A stretch of 21,565 nt of DNA from Dehalococcoidales bacterium (GTDB taxonomy: Bacteria; Chloroflexota; Dehalococcoidia; Dehalococcoidales; JAQTVP01). Below the pieces are notes generated by a model. That model had not been told where the DNA came from, made no database searches, and worked only from the letters and a program-made list of their open reading frames with translations. The translations under genes were made by a program, and so were the position numbers. The stretch is from assembly GCA_028707015.1 (NCBI GenBank), contig JAQTVP010000006.1:1-21565 (forward strand). Reading direction: 5' to 3'. How positions within the stretch are numbered: the stretch's first letter is position 1; each line of letters starts with the position of its first letter. Shown piece after piece: positions 6,956 to 14,350 of this stretch.

Positions 6956-7438
6956 CTATCTTCGCTCTACTAGCTCCAGCAAAATATTACCGTACTCGCG
7001 AACATCAAAGTAACGCATGGTAACCTTGCCATCTTGTCTTTTTGCGCTGAAAACAACTTTAATGCCTTTTTCAACCAGCTTGGCCGTTTCCGCCTCAAGG
7101 TCATCCACAATAAAACCAAAGTGGGCAACGCCATCTCCTTTGCTAGCTAAAAACTCCGCATTAGCGTTATTACTCCCCTCACCAGGCTGAATCATCTCAA
7201 TGGGTAGCGGACCTATCCGCAAGATTTTAACTTTGCTAGACACGTATGGAACATCACCATTCTCGGTGTGTACCGTCATAGTTGCTCGGACAGGAGTTAA
7301 AGGTGGAGTCTCTTGAAAACCTGATATCAAACCTAAGGATTGATAGTAATCAATAGTCTTATCTAAATCTTTAACTATTAGTCCCACATGGTACAACTCC
7401 CAGTTGTTGTCTACAATTTTACTCCAGGTAGCTTCCAT
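6956..7438 (-). CDS. VOC (glyoxalase/bleomycin-resistance/epimerase) superfamily protein
   Basis: The 160-residue protein has two paired beta-alpha-beta-beta-beta modules typical of the vicinal oxygen chelate fold. The expected metal ligands are visible at H17 (YHVGL), E81 (PIEMIQP), H106 (AHFGF) and E155 (ILLELVE). The pattern, with VAHFGFIVDDLEAE in the second module, resembles methylmalonyl-CoA epimerase and related dioxygenase-like proteins, but no neighbour (mutase, carboxylase) supports a specific reaction. The ATG at 7436-7438 has an AAAGGAG at good spacing. It stands alone on the minus strand between the tRNA terminator and the divergent ABC operon. Family assignment is firm; substrate is unknown. 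Confidence 0.85.
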   Translation of the reverse strand: MEATWSKIVDNNWELYHVGLIVKDLDKTIDYYQSLGLISGFQETPPLTPVRATMTVHTENGDVPYVSSKVKILRIGPLPIEMIQPGEGSNNANAEFLASKGDGVAHFGFIVDDLEAETAKLVEKGIKVVFSAKRQDGKVTMRYFDVREYGNILLELVERR

Positions 7439-7634
7439 ATTTATCTCCTTTACTTATAATCATTATCTGAGGCTTTACCCATTACAAAACTCTCATTATT
7501 CCCCTCAATAGTTCTTTAATAAGACGTTCTAATATCTCTCTCAATTTATCTGTAAGCTTCTTGGATTCTCAGCTTTACTTGATTTATGTCTTGAAATATA
7601 ATTAGTGTTACTTTATCACAATAGCCTTTTGCAG

Positions 7635-7640
7635 TATAAT
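7635..7640 (+). promoter_or_regulatory. Putative -10 box for the ABC-2 transporter operon
   Basis: A perfect TATAAT lies 27 bases before the AGGAGGT (7668-7674) of the ATPase gene. The -35 region 17 bases upstream (TTTATC, 7612-7617) is poor. The rest of the 7439-7634 gap is AT-rich, and I see no other element in it. Confidence 0.45.
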
Positions 7641-7683
7641 TAAAACCGTTACACAATTAATTTAGGCAGGAGGTGTTTTGATA

Positions 7684-8604
7684 ATGGCAAGCAATGACAT
7701 TGTAGTCAAAACAGAACATCTAACCAAAACCTTCGGCAAAATTACTGCCGTTAATGATTTGAATCTGGAAGTCCGCCAGGGGCAAATATTCGGTTTTTTA
7801 GGACCCAATGGTGCCGGTAAAAGTACTACCATAAGTATGATTCTGGGACTGGTTACCCCCACTTCCGGGAACATAGAAATGTTTGGGCTCAGTGTAAAAA
7901 ATCATCTTAGTGACGTTCTATGTTACACAGGCGCAGTAATGGATAACCCCGGTTTTTATCCATATTTATCAGGATGGGATAACCTGAAAGTTTTAGCCAG
8001 GATAAGCTGTCAGGGTAAAGAAGACAGAATAGATAAAGTTCTGCATATGGTAGATTTAGCAGACCGCTCTCAGGATAAATTCAGCAATTATTCACAAGGT
8101 ATGAAACAACGATTAGCTATTGCTGGCGCACTGCTCCATGACCCTAAGTTTATTATCTTTGATGAACCAACCAATGGCCTTGATCCCGCTGGTATGAAAG
8201 AGATTCGAGAATTGATAATTGATCTAGGACAACAGGGCAAGACTATTTTTCTGAATAGCCATTTATTACATGAAGTAGAGCAGGTTTGTGATCATGTGGT
8301 AATTATCAAAAAGGGCAAGGTAATTGCTTCGGGGACACCTGATGAACTTATCAAACACGGAAATACCTTGCAATTACAAGTTACTGATACTGACAAAGCT
8401 CTAGTACTACTAAAGGAGCAGGATTGGATCACATCAGTTACCACAGAGGATGACGTAATTATTCTTAAAGTATCGCCAGAGAGAGCAACTGATATTAGCA
8501 GATTACTAGCTAAAAATGATGTATTTCTTTCAGAAATGAAGGCGAAAAATGACTCCTTGGAAAGTATTTTCCTAGAATTGACAGGGGAGGAAGCCGTTGA
8601 TTGA
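7684..8604 (+). CDS. ABC transporter ATP-binding protein (BcrA/ABC-2 type)
   Basis: Cytosolic ATPase subunit of an ABC-2 exporter. Walker A (GPNGAGKSTT) is near residue 40, the signature is YSQGMKQRL, Walker B plus catalytic glutamate is FIIFDEPTNGLD, and the H-loop is NSHLLHEVE. A C-terminal extension of about 85 residues follows, as is usual in the bacitracin-export/DrrA-like group. The signature reads YSQGM rather than LSGGQ, which is common in this group. I chose ATG 7684 (306 residues), 10 bases after AGGAGG; a TTG at 7678 is only four bases from it. The stop overlaps the permease start. Exported substrate unknown: lipids, peptides or antibiotics are all possible. Confidence 0.9.
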   Translation: MASNDIVVKTEHLTKTFGKITAVNDLNLEVRQGQIFGFLGPNGAGKSTTISMILGLVTPTSGNIEMFGLSVKNHLSDVLCYTGAVMDNPGFYPYLSGWDNLKVLARISCQGKEDRIDKVLHMVDLADRSQDKFSNYSQGMKQRLAIAGALLHDPKFIIFDEPTNGLDPAGMKEIRELIIDLGQQGKTIFLNSHLLHEVEQVCDHVVIIKKGKVIASGTPDELIKHGNTLQLQVTDTDKALVLLKEQDWITSVTTEDDVIILKVSPERATDISRLLAKNDVFLSEMKAKNDSLESIFLELTGEEAVD

Positions 8605-9439
8605 CCAAATAAGAGCCGAACTTTTCAAGCTACGCAAGAGAAGCATGAGCTGGATTATGATTATTGTGCTGGCAGCTTTCTTTTGCCTTATATTCTTTTC
8701 TATTTATGGTATTACTGCTAATCCTCCGGAAAGGATACCAGATGAAGCTATCCAGCCAATGCGGACTCTTATTACCTTCCCTGATGCCTTTAAATTGATT
8801 TTTTCAACAGCACAGAGTATAGGGGCCATACTGTTAACTGTCATTGTTGCATCATCAATGGGTAATGAATATGGCTGGAGTACAATAAAACAGGTAATGA
8901 CCAGAAAAGGTATTCGCTACCAGTATATATTATCAAAATTGGTTTCATTTATTGTTTACGCGCTGATTGGAATTATTATTGCATTTATCATTGGCTTTTG
9001 TTTAGCACTGATTACTACCCGCCTAGTAAATGGCGGTTTTAACTGGGATTTTATTACAGCATCATATATCGGTGAGCTTTTTACCATGTACGGCTGGACT
9101 TTTTATGGATTGTTCGTTTACGTATTACTAGCTATTCTATTATCTCTAGTGGGACGATCAGCAATAGTCGGTATTGGCGGCACCCTCGGTTACTATTTTG
9201 TGGAATCTATTGCTATTAGCATTTTCAATCAGTCAGGTGGATGGCTGGCTGAAATCCCGAATTACCTGATAGGTCATAACATTAGTGCAATACTACCAAC
9301 TACTATGATGCAAGGACCTTTTACATCAAGCGGAGCGCTACCTTCTACTCTTTATGCTTCAATTGTATTGGCCATATACTGTATTGTTTTTCTGGTTTTA
9401 TCTCTGTACATATTTAAAAAGAGGGATATAACCGTCTAG
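8597..9439 (+). CDS. ABC-2 type transporter permease
   Basis: Membrane partner of the preceding ATPase. The 280-residue protein has a basic amphipathic N-terminus (IRAELFKLRKRSMSW) followed by six predicted helices at about residues 18-38, 72-92, 114-141, 155-180, 187-205 and 252-274. The loop after the second helix has MGNEYGWSTIKQVMTRKG, the cytoplasmic coupling pattern common to ABC-2 permeases of this class. Translation starts at TTG 8597-8599, overlapping the ATPase end by eight bases, with a GGGGAGG six bases ahead, so the two subunits are translationally coupled. No terminator follows directly. Confidence 0.87.
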   Translation: MIDQIRAELFKLRKRSMSWIMIIVLAAFFCLIFFSIYGITANPPERIPDEAIQPMRTLITFPDAFKLIFSTAQSIGAILLTVIVASSMGNEYGWSTIKQVMTRKGIRYQYILSKLVSFIVYALIGIIIAFIIGFCLALITTRLVNGGFNWDFITASYIGELFTMYGWTFYGLFVYVLLAILLSLVGRSAIVGIGGTLGYYFVESIAISIFNQSGGWLAEIPNYLIGHNISAILPTTMMQGPFTSSGALPSTLYASIVLAIYCIVFLVLSLYIFKKRDITV

Positions 9440-9839
9440 CAGAGATATAAATTACAGTTTGTTTACCGCTCCCCGCTAAGAGAATTATTATGGTTTTTAT
9501 CTACCCCGCAGTAGATAACGCATAGACAGTAAAAGCTTCAATGGTTTGAAGCTAAAAATGAGAAGCTTATTCAGTCAATTAAGTCAAGAATATTGTATTT
9601 GGTGAAAATTAATACTTATTGGAGAGCCAATATCTTAGAATACCTTAAGAGTAACCAGTACTGTACAAAGATAGTTAAACTTGCTACCCAATATGCAAAC
9701 CATCAAATACTGCATCAAAAAAGATTAATTTGCAGAGTATTTGACAATACAACCCTATTGTTGAACAACATATTAAGATCAGGGAATTAGTCAGGATATT
9801 AGTCTTGTTTTCTATATATTACAAACAATAGTGTTGACT
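9440..9839. other. Intergenic region with two hairpins, no convincing gene
   Basis: Two inverted repeats stand out: TATCTAC/GTAGATA (9498-9504 and 9511-9517, 6-base loop) and AGCTTCAA/TTGAAGCT (9534-9541 and 9546-9553, 4-base loop). Neither is followed by a good T-run on the plus strand; the second has TTTT after it on the minus strand. They may protect or process the 3' end of the ABC transcript. A possible 65-codon frame at 9593-9790 has a TTG start, no ribosome-binding site and unremarkable composition. Confidence 0.5.
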
Positions 9840-9914
9840 CTAACTTCTCCTCCTGACCAAAAAGAAAACGGCTATAAGAATAACAATCGCTGCTATACCA
9901 ATCCAAGTCCACAT
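9840..9914 (-). CDS. 24-residue single-helix membrane peptide
   Basis: A short frame encodes MWTWIGIAAIVILIAVFFLV followed by RRRS and a TAG stop. It has one hydrophobic segment (residues 2-20) and a strongly positive C-terminal tail, which predicts a single membrane span with the basic end in the cytoplasm. The ribosome-binding site AGGGAGGG (9923-9930) is almost perfect and sits 8 bases before the ATG; a TATAAT (9964-9969) lies about 50 bases upstream. This combination is hard to obtain by chance in otherwise non-coding DNA. The length and layout are those of regulatory or toxin-like small membrane proteins, but no partner gene or antisense RNA is evident. Function unknown. Confidence 0.6.
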   Translation of the reverse strand: MWTWIGIAAIVILIAVFFLVRRRS

Positions 9915-9963
9915 TTTTATTTCCCTCCCTAGTTTTTCAATGCCGGGATAAAATTATTATGTC

Positions 9964-9969
9964 ATTATA
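9964..9969 (-). promoter_or_regulatory. Putative -10 box for the 24-residue peptide gene
   Basis: A perfect TATAAT on the minus strand, with TTGAGT 19 bases upstream as a poor candidate -35. Transcription would start near 9957, leaving a leader of about 43 bases with the strong ribosome-binding site. Confidence 0.4.
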
Positions 9970-10146
9970 GCATAGTAGCACAACCATTACTCAAATATTT
10001 ATTTGATATAATTAAATATTAACAGGTAAATTTAAACTCTCTAATAAATATTTTAATCTATATTAGGCACGAACCAGCTTATTCGCTTAGCCGAAGGGCT
10101 CATAAAGATAGTCAAAAAGACTAAATTAATAACAACCATAATTTAG

Positions 10147-10155
10147 TGGTATAAT
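10147..10155 (+). promoter_or_regulatory. Extended -10 promoter of the Trm112-like gene
   Basis: TGGTATAAT combines a perfect -10 (10150-10155) with an upstream TG, the extended -10 element that can replace a -35 box. Only six bases separate it from the ATG at 10162, so the first transcribed base would be at or next to the start codon. Confidence 0.55.
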
Positions 10156-10161
10156 TGAGTT

Positions 10162-10335
10162 ATGAAACGAGAATTGATGGATATCTTAGCTTGTCCAATA
10201 TGTAAAAGTAGCCTGGAACTTAACATAGATGAGGAGAATGAAAAGGAAATAGTTACCGGGTCCCTTTATTGCACCAAGTGCCAGCAACATTATAAGATAG
10301 CAAACTCAATCCCAAATCTGCTGTCACCGGAATAA
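10162..10335 (+). CDS. Trm112/UPF0434-like zinc-ribbon protein
   Basis: A 57-residue product with two CxxC pairs, C11/C14 (ACPICKSSL) and C37/C40 (YCTKCQQHY), and the C-terminal IPNLL that is typical of the Trm112 family. The start MKRELMDILACP is also characteristic. Eukaryotic and archaeal Trm112 bind and stabilise methyltransferases acting on tRNA, rRNA and release factors; bacterial members are little studied. There is no methyltransferase next to it. The message is probably leaderless, as there is no room for a ribosome-binding site after the promoter. It converges with the pterin gene, with five bases between the two stop codons and no terminator between them. Confidence 0.85.
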   Translation: MKRELMDILACPICKSSLELNIDEENEKEIVTGSLYCTKCQQHYKIANSIPNLLSPE

Positions 10336-10340
10336 CTCCT

Positions 10341-10712
10341 CTAGTCTGGAATATAGGCTGCACCACTCTGGGGTGATTCCCACACTTCCACACAGGAAAG
10401 TATAACTGGAGAGTGAGCTAAACTCACCTGAAGTTCGCCATAGATTGTGGAGGCGATATTCTCCGAGGACGGGTTTATTTTATCAAATGGAGGCACATCA
10501 TTCAGACAAGTATGGTCAAGTTTTAACAGCACATCACCTAACTGCTCTTTTAACTTTGTAAAATCATAACCCATACCAATATCATCAAGCTTAAAAGCGT
10601 TAACCTTGACTACCACCCGGAAACGATGCCCATGCAACGCTTCACACTTACCCTGATAACCCCTTAAGAAATGGGCTGCATCAAAATGCTGCTCTACAGA
10701 TAGCTGATACAT
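10341..10712 (-). CDS. queD: 6-pyruvoyl-tetrahydropterin synthase family protein (QueD / PTPS-III type)
   Basis: The 123-residue protein is a full-length PTPS-fold enzyme. Zinc ligands are H14 (FDAAHF) and H27/H29 (LHGH); C23 is the catalytic cysteine and is directly followed by E24 in KCEALHGH. DHTCLND (near 66) and VEVWESP (near 112) supply the remaining active-site residues. QueD proteins make 6-carboxy-tetrahydropterin for queuosine. PTPS-III proteins, in which a glutamate replaces or accompanies the cysteine, convert dihydroneopterin triphosphate to 6-hydroxymethyl-dihydropterin and so replace FolB; they are known from Chloroflexi. Position 9 bases after folK favours a folate role, or a dual one. 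ATG 10710-10712 has GAGGAG five bases upstream. Confidence 0.88.
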   Translation of the reverse strand: MYQLSVEQHFDAAHFLRGYQGKCEALHGHRFRVVVKVNAFKLDDIGMGYDFTKLKEQLGDVLLKLDHTCLNDVPPFDKINPSSENIASTIYGELQVSLAHSPVILSCVEVWESPQSGAAYIPD

Positions 10713-10721
10713 CGTTTCTCC

Positions 10722-11228
10722 TCAACTATTTTCTAATTTAAGCACGCCCTGTTTCCCTTGTACTTTTACCAAAAGCTTTTTAATACTTTCACCGCTTACC
10801 GGATGTACTAACTCAGGAGCGATTTCAGCTAAAGGAACCAGCACAAATGCTCTCTCCGACAGTCGCGGGTGCGGAATTGTCAGTTCATCAGTTTTTTTAA
10901 CCTTGTCACCATAAAAAAGAATATCTATATCAATAGGACGGGGCATATCAGGTGCGTTTACTGTCCTGCCTAACTTACGTTCAATGCCCTTTACCAGAAT
11001 AAGCAATGCTACTGGAGCCAACATGGAAGATGCCTGACATACTAAATTAAGATAGCGGGGTTGATTAATGTTACCTATCGGTTCAGTATCATATACTGAT
11101 GAAACCTTTTTTATCCGTAACCTTTGTGACAGAAAATTTAATGCCATATCCAGATTTTCTTGACGATTCCCCAAATTGGAGCCAAGCCCAAGATATACTG
11201 TAACCTGTTCTATTTCATTCAATTTCAT
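10722..11228 (-). CDS. folK: 2-amino-4-hydroxy-6-hydroxymethyldihydropteridine pyrophosphokinase
   Basis: HPPK transfers pyrophosphate from ATP to 6-hydroxymethyl-dihydropterin in folate synthesis. The 168-residue protein shows the family's landmarks in order: LGLGSNLGNR (residues 13-22), SVYDTEPIG and QPRYLNLVC (pterin binding), RPIDIDILFYG with the two metal-binding aspartates, and IPHPRLSERAFVLVPLAEIAPE. The ATG at 11226-11228 has only a weak AAGG before it. It is first in a two-gene unit with the PTPS homologue. A minus-strand promoter candidate is TTGAAT (11275-11280), 17 bases, TACAGT (11252-11257), diverging from the htpX promoter. Confidence 0.95.
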   Translation of the reverse strand: MKLNEIEQVTVYLGLGSNLGNRQENLDMALNFLSQRLRIKKVSSVYDTEPIGNINQPRYLNLVCQASSMLAPVALLILVKGIERKLGRTVNAPDMPRPIDIDILFYGDKVKKTDELTIPHPRLSERAFVLVPLAEIAPELVHPVSGESIKKLLVKVQGKQGVLKLENS

Positions 11229-11251
11229 TTAATTTGTACCTTCTTATTTCT

Positions 11252-11280
11252 ACTGTAAAATATTACCGCTAAACATTCAA
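11252..11280 (-). promoter_or_regulatory. Putative promoter of folK-queD
   Basis: TTGAAT and TACAGT with a 17-base spacer on the minus strand, each matching consensus at four positions. Transcription would begin near 11245, about 17 bases before the folK start. Confidence 0.4.
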
Positions 11281-11432
11281 GCCACACTCGTCACATTCTA
11301 ACATTTTTTCATTACACTGCAAATATTAACAAAACCTAAAAGCCAAAATATTAAGCCTGTTTCTTCTAAAAATAAACTATCTATTATATAAACTATATAA
11401 ACCATTGATTACCACTTACTCTGATTTTTGTA

Positions 11433-11438
11433 TATAAT
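11433..11438 (+). promoter_or_regulatory. Putative -10 box for the htpX-like gene
   Basis: A perfect TATAAT 36 bases before the ATG, with the GAGGGGG ribosome-binding site (11462-11468) in between. No clear -35 is seen at 16-18 bases, so activation or an alternative contact may be needed. Confidence 0.45.
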
Positions 11439-11474
11439 AAACAAGTAGATTTGAATATAACGAGGGGGAATAAC

Positions 11475-12440
11475 ATGTGGCTTCAAACTAGACTATTTTT
11501 ATTAGTTGCAGTTTTATTCGGTATACTTTACGGTGTAATTACCGGTGTTGGTGCCTGGATGGGAACCGGCAGTGCCATATCTTACATTACCATAGCTTTT
11601 GTCTTCCTTGGTTTCCAGTATTTGATTGGTCCTTCTATAGTTGGCTGGACAATGAAGATAAAGTGGGTCTCGGAAAAAGAAGCACCGGAACTGCACCAAA
11701 TGATAGCCGAACTGGCTAGTAAGGCAAATTTACCTAAACCCCGTGTGGGAATCTCACAACTATCCATACCTAATGCCTTTGCATTTGGGCGAACACAACG
11801 AGATGGACGAATTTGCGTTACCCAAGGCATACTAAATACTCTTAATAGAGATGAACTAAGAGCCGTATTAGGCCATGAAATGTCCCACATCAATCATCGT
11901 GATATGGTAATCATTACCCTGCTTTCAGCTGTGCCGCTGATACTGTACTGGCTTGCCTGGAGTACAATGTGGGGAGGAGCTTTTGGGGGCAGGAGACAAG
12001 GAGGAAGCTACGCAATACTTATTGGATTTGGGGCTTTCATCCTATATTTCATTACAAATCTACTAGTCCTTTATGGCTCTAGAATACGCGAATATTATGC
12101 TGACCTGGGTAGTGTCCAACTTGGTAATGCACCTCATCACTTAGCCTCAGCTTTGTATAAATTAGTCTATGGAAATGCTCGTTTCAAGGGTAGTAAAGAA
12201 CTGAAACGAATTGAGGGAGTTAAGGCTTTTTTCCTTAATGATCCATCCCGAGCCTGGGGTGAAATTAAAGAGTTATCCCAGATTGACGGAGATATGAGCG
12301 GTACCATCGATTATGATGAGCTTATGGAACTTCGCCAGAAAGAAATACGTTTGAATAGCTCTGATAAATTACTAGAGCTGTTCACGACTCACCCTAATAT
12401 GCTCAAAAGAATAAAACACTTATCCACCCTTACTGTCTAG
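11475..12440 (+). CDS. htpX: HtpX-type membrane zinc metalloprotease with an EF-hand loop
   Basis: HtpX (family M48) degrades misfolded membrane proteins. Two N-terminal helices (about 7-28 and 36-60) precede the protease domain with HEMSH (134-138); E206 in SRIREYYAD is the third zinc ligand. Two more helices lie between, at about 145-162 and 178-200. A loop DGDMSGTIDYDE at 271-282 matches the EF-hand pattern, with D1, D3, S5, D9 and E12 all in place, between helix-like flanks GEIKELSQI and LMELRQKEI. The stretch is not part of E. coli HtpX as I know it and points to calcium binding on the cytoplasmic side (inference). The conserved end HPNMLKRIKHL follows. Start at ATG 11475 (321 residues) with GAGGGGG six bases upstream. 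Confidence 0.9.
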   Translation: MWLQTRLFLLVAVLFGILYGVITGVGAWMGTGSAISYITIAFVFLGFQYLIGPSIVGWTMKIKWVSEKEAPELHQMIAELASKANLPKPRVGISQLSIPNAFAFGRTQRDGRICVTQGILNTLNRDELRAVLGHEMSHINHRDMVIITLLSAVPLILYWLAWSTMWGGAFGGRRQGGSYAILIGFGAFILYFITNLLVLYGSRIREYYADLGSVQLGNAPHHLASALYKLVYGNARFKGSKELKRIEGVKAFFLNDPSRAWGEIKELSQIDGDMSGTIDYDELMELRQKEIRLNSSDKLLELFTTHPNMLKRIKHLSTLTV

Positions 12441-12518
12441 AACTCTTCTTAACTAATCACTCTAGATACAGCTTTTTTTAAGTGATAAACCTGATAAATT
12501 GACGGTCATTAAGAATAA

Positions 12519-14348
12519 TTACAAATTAAACATGTTGTTCTTGGTGAAAGTGCTTATAGCTTCGCACATATGATAATAGAGACCTTGTTTATCCAGAAGT
12601 TCCTGATGAGAACCACTTTCAACAATTTTCCCCTTCTCGAGGACTATAATACGGTCAGCATTAGTAATAGTGGATAATCTATGCGCAATAATAATACAAG
12701 TACGTCCTTTGATCAGACTATGCAGTGATTTTTGCATAAGCCGTTCGGCATTAGTATCTATATTAGAAGTAGCTTCATCTAATATCAGAATAGGAGGATT
12801 AGCCAGGATTGCCCTTGCCAGACAAATAAACTGGCGCTGCCCGGCACTGAGGTTACTCCCCCTTTCACCTACCAAAGTATCATAACCATGATCCAGGTGA
12901 GTAATGAAATCATGAGCACCAGCTATTTGGGCTGCTTCGATCAATTCCTGATAAGTAGCATCAATATGTCCATACCGAATATTATCCGCAATACTACCGG
13001 AGAAAAGAAATGGATCCTGAAGCACAATACCGATTTGACGTCTCAAAGATTGCTGGGTAACAGAGCGCACATTATAGCCATCAATAATTACCGCACCCTT
13101 GTCTACTTCATAGAAGCGGGTAATAATATTCACCAAACTACTTTTACCGGCGCCGGTACGACCAACTATAGCCACCGTTTCCCCGGCACGAATTGCCAAG
13201 TCTATATCATGAAGAATCTCCACTCCAGACTGGTAACTAAAACTAACTTGCTGTAATTTAAGCTCTCCTTTTACCAGAGGCATCTCAATTGCCTGGGGAC
13301 TATCTTTAATCTCCGGTTCGATATCAAGTAGTTCAAAGATACGTGATCCAGAAGCCATTGCCCGTTGCAGTTCAGTATATAACATTGTGAGTTCTAACAC
13401 GGGGTTAAAGAAACGTTGGATATATAGTAAAAAAGCAATGAGAACACCAGGTCCCATCTCTCCGGCTAAAACCTGATAACCACCAAAAACAATAACCAGG
13501 CTATAAGCAACACCGGTTAGTATTTCGACTAGGGGCATCATAAGCGATTGTAGTTTAGCTGCGTTAATATTAGCTTTCTGATGTATTTCATTTATGCCAT
13601 CAAATTGCCTAAGGTTAATTTCCTCCCGGGATAGGCTTTGCGTTACTCTTATTCCAGATATTCCTTCTTGAAGTTGGGCATTAACCATTGCAATAGCACG
13701 CCGCACCCGGATGAAAGCGCGACGGGCATATTTCTGCCATATTACAATTACTACACCTAATACCGGCACAACAGTAAGAGTAAGTAAAGCTAGACGGACA
13801 TCCATTACAATCATGACACCGGCTATCCCTATCAGAGTCAAGACACTGGTTACAGCATTAAGCACATCACTGGTAAGGAGTTCCTGTACCTGTTGCACAT
13901 CGTTTTGAACTCGGGACATGAGTTTACCCACCTTACTGCGGTCAAAGAAACTCAGTGAAAGACGCTGCAAATGAGCAAACATCTCAGTACGCATTCTGTA
14001 GAGTATTGCCTGACCTGCATAAGATAAAAACAGGGTTTCCAAATACTGGCCAGCCCAAACCAATAGTCCTACCCCAACAAAGGCAACAGCAATAATATTT
14101 AGTCCGCTAAGATTACCAGCTTGTATGAATTTATCGGTAGCTATACCTACCAGATAGGGTAATGCCAGGGCAGCCAGCGTGCGCACCATCATACCCCCAG
14201 CCCCTAAAGCCACCCATAATTTGACTGGACCCAAGTATTTTGGTAACCGTTTTATAACCCTGCTATTATATACCTTGCCTAATGCTTCATCTTCATCAGC
14301 ATCGAAGGTACCATGTACTTGAGGTCCTCCCCGACCACCCTGATACAT
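12519..14348 (-). CDS. ABC exporter half-transporter, subunit with the catalytic glutamate
   Basis: A 609-residue type I (now called type IV fold) exporter: a hydrophilic N-terminal extension of about 35 residues, six helices, then an ATPase domain. Walker A is GRTGAGKSS near 395, the signature is LSAGQRQ near 498, Walker B is ILILDEATS near 517 with the catalytic Glu present, and the H-loop is IIAHRLSTI. The signature has Ala for the second position of LSGGQ, a degenerate form. It starts two bases after the stop of the partner gene, with GAGGAG at ideal spacing inside the partner's last codons. The pair resembles the heterodimeric multidrug exporters TM287/288, BmrCD and LmrCD; this subunit corresponds to TM288. 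Substrate unknown. No clear terminator follows. Confidence 0.92.
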   Translation of the reverse strand: MYQGGRGGPQVHGTFDADEDEALGKVYNSRVIKRLPKYLGPVKLWVALGAGGMMVRTLAALALPYLVGIATDKFIQAGNLSGLNIIAVAFVGVGLLVWAGQYLETLFLSYAGQAILYRMRTEMFAHLQRLSLSFFDRSKVGKLMSRVQNDVQQVQELLTSDVLNAVTSVLTLIGIAGVMIVMDVRLALLTLTVVPVLGVVIVIWQKYARRAFIRVRRAIAMVNAQLQEGISGIRVTQSLSREEINLRQFDGINEIHQKANINAAKLQSLMMPLVEILTGVAYSLVIVFGGYQVLAGEMGPGVLIAFLLYIQRFFNPVLELTMLYTELQRAMASGSRIFELLDIEPEIKDSPQAIEMPLVKGELKLQQVSFSYQSGVEILHDIDLAIRAGETVAIVGRTGAGKSSLVNIITRFYEVDKGAVIIDGYNVRSVTQQSLRRQIGIVLQDPFLFSGSIADNIRYGHIDATYQELIEAAQIAGAHDFITHLDHGYDTLVGERGSNLSAGQRQFICLARAILANPPILILDEATSNIDTNAERLMQKSLHSLIKGRTCIIIAHRLSTITNADRIIVLEKGKIVESGSHQELLDKQGLYYHMCEAISTFTKNNMFNL

Positions 14349-14350
14349 GC

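Noticed and set aside
7482..7544. A very short minus-strand frame upstream of the VOC gene coding a helix-like peptide (LREILERLIKELLRG).
   Set aside because: Only about 20 codons from a TTG with no ribosome-binding site. It could be a gene remnant, but nothing supports it.
9593..9790. A 65-codon plus-strand frame in the gap after the ABC-2 permease.
   Set aside because: TTG start, no ribosome-binding site, no recognisable domain and composition like random AT-rich DNA.
12441..12518. Terminator between the convergent htpX and ABC exporter genes (ATCACT and AGTGAT with T7 in between).
   Set aside because: The T-run lies in the loop rather than after the stem, and the stem is only six base pairs.
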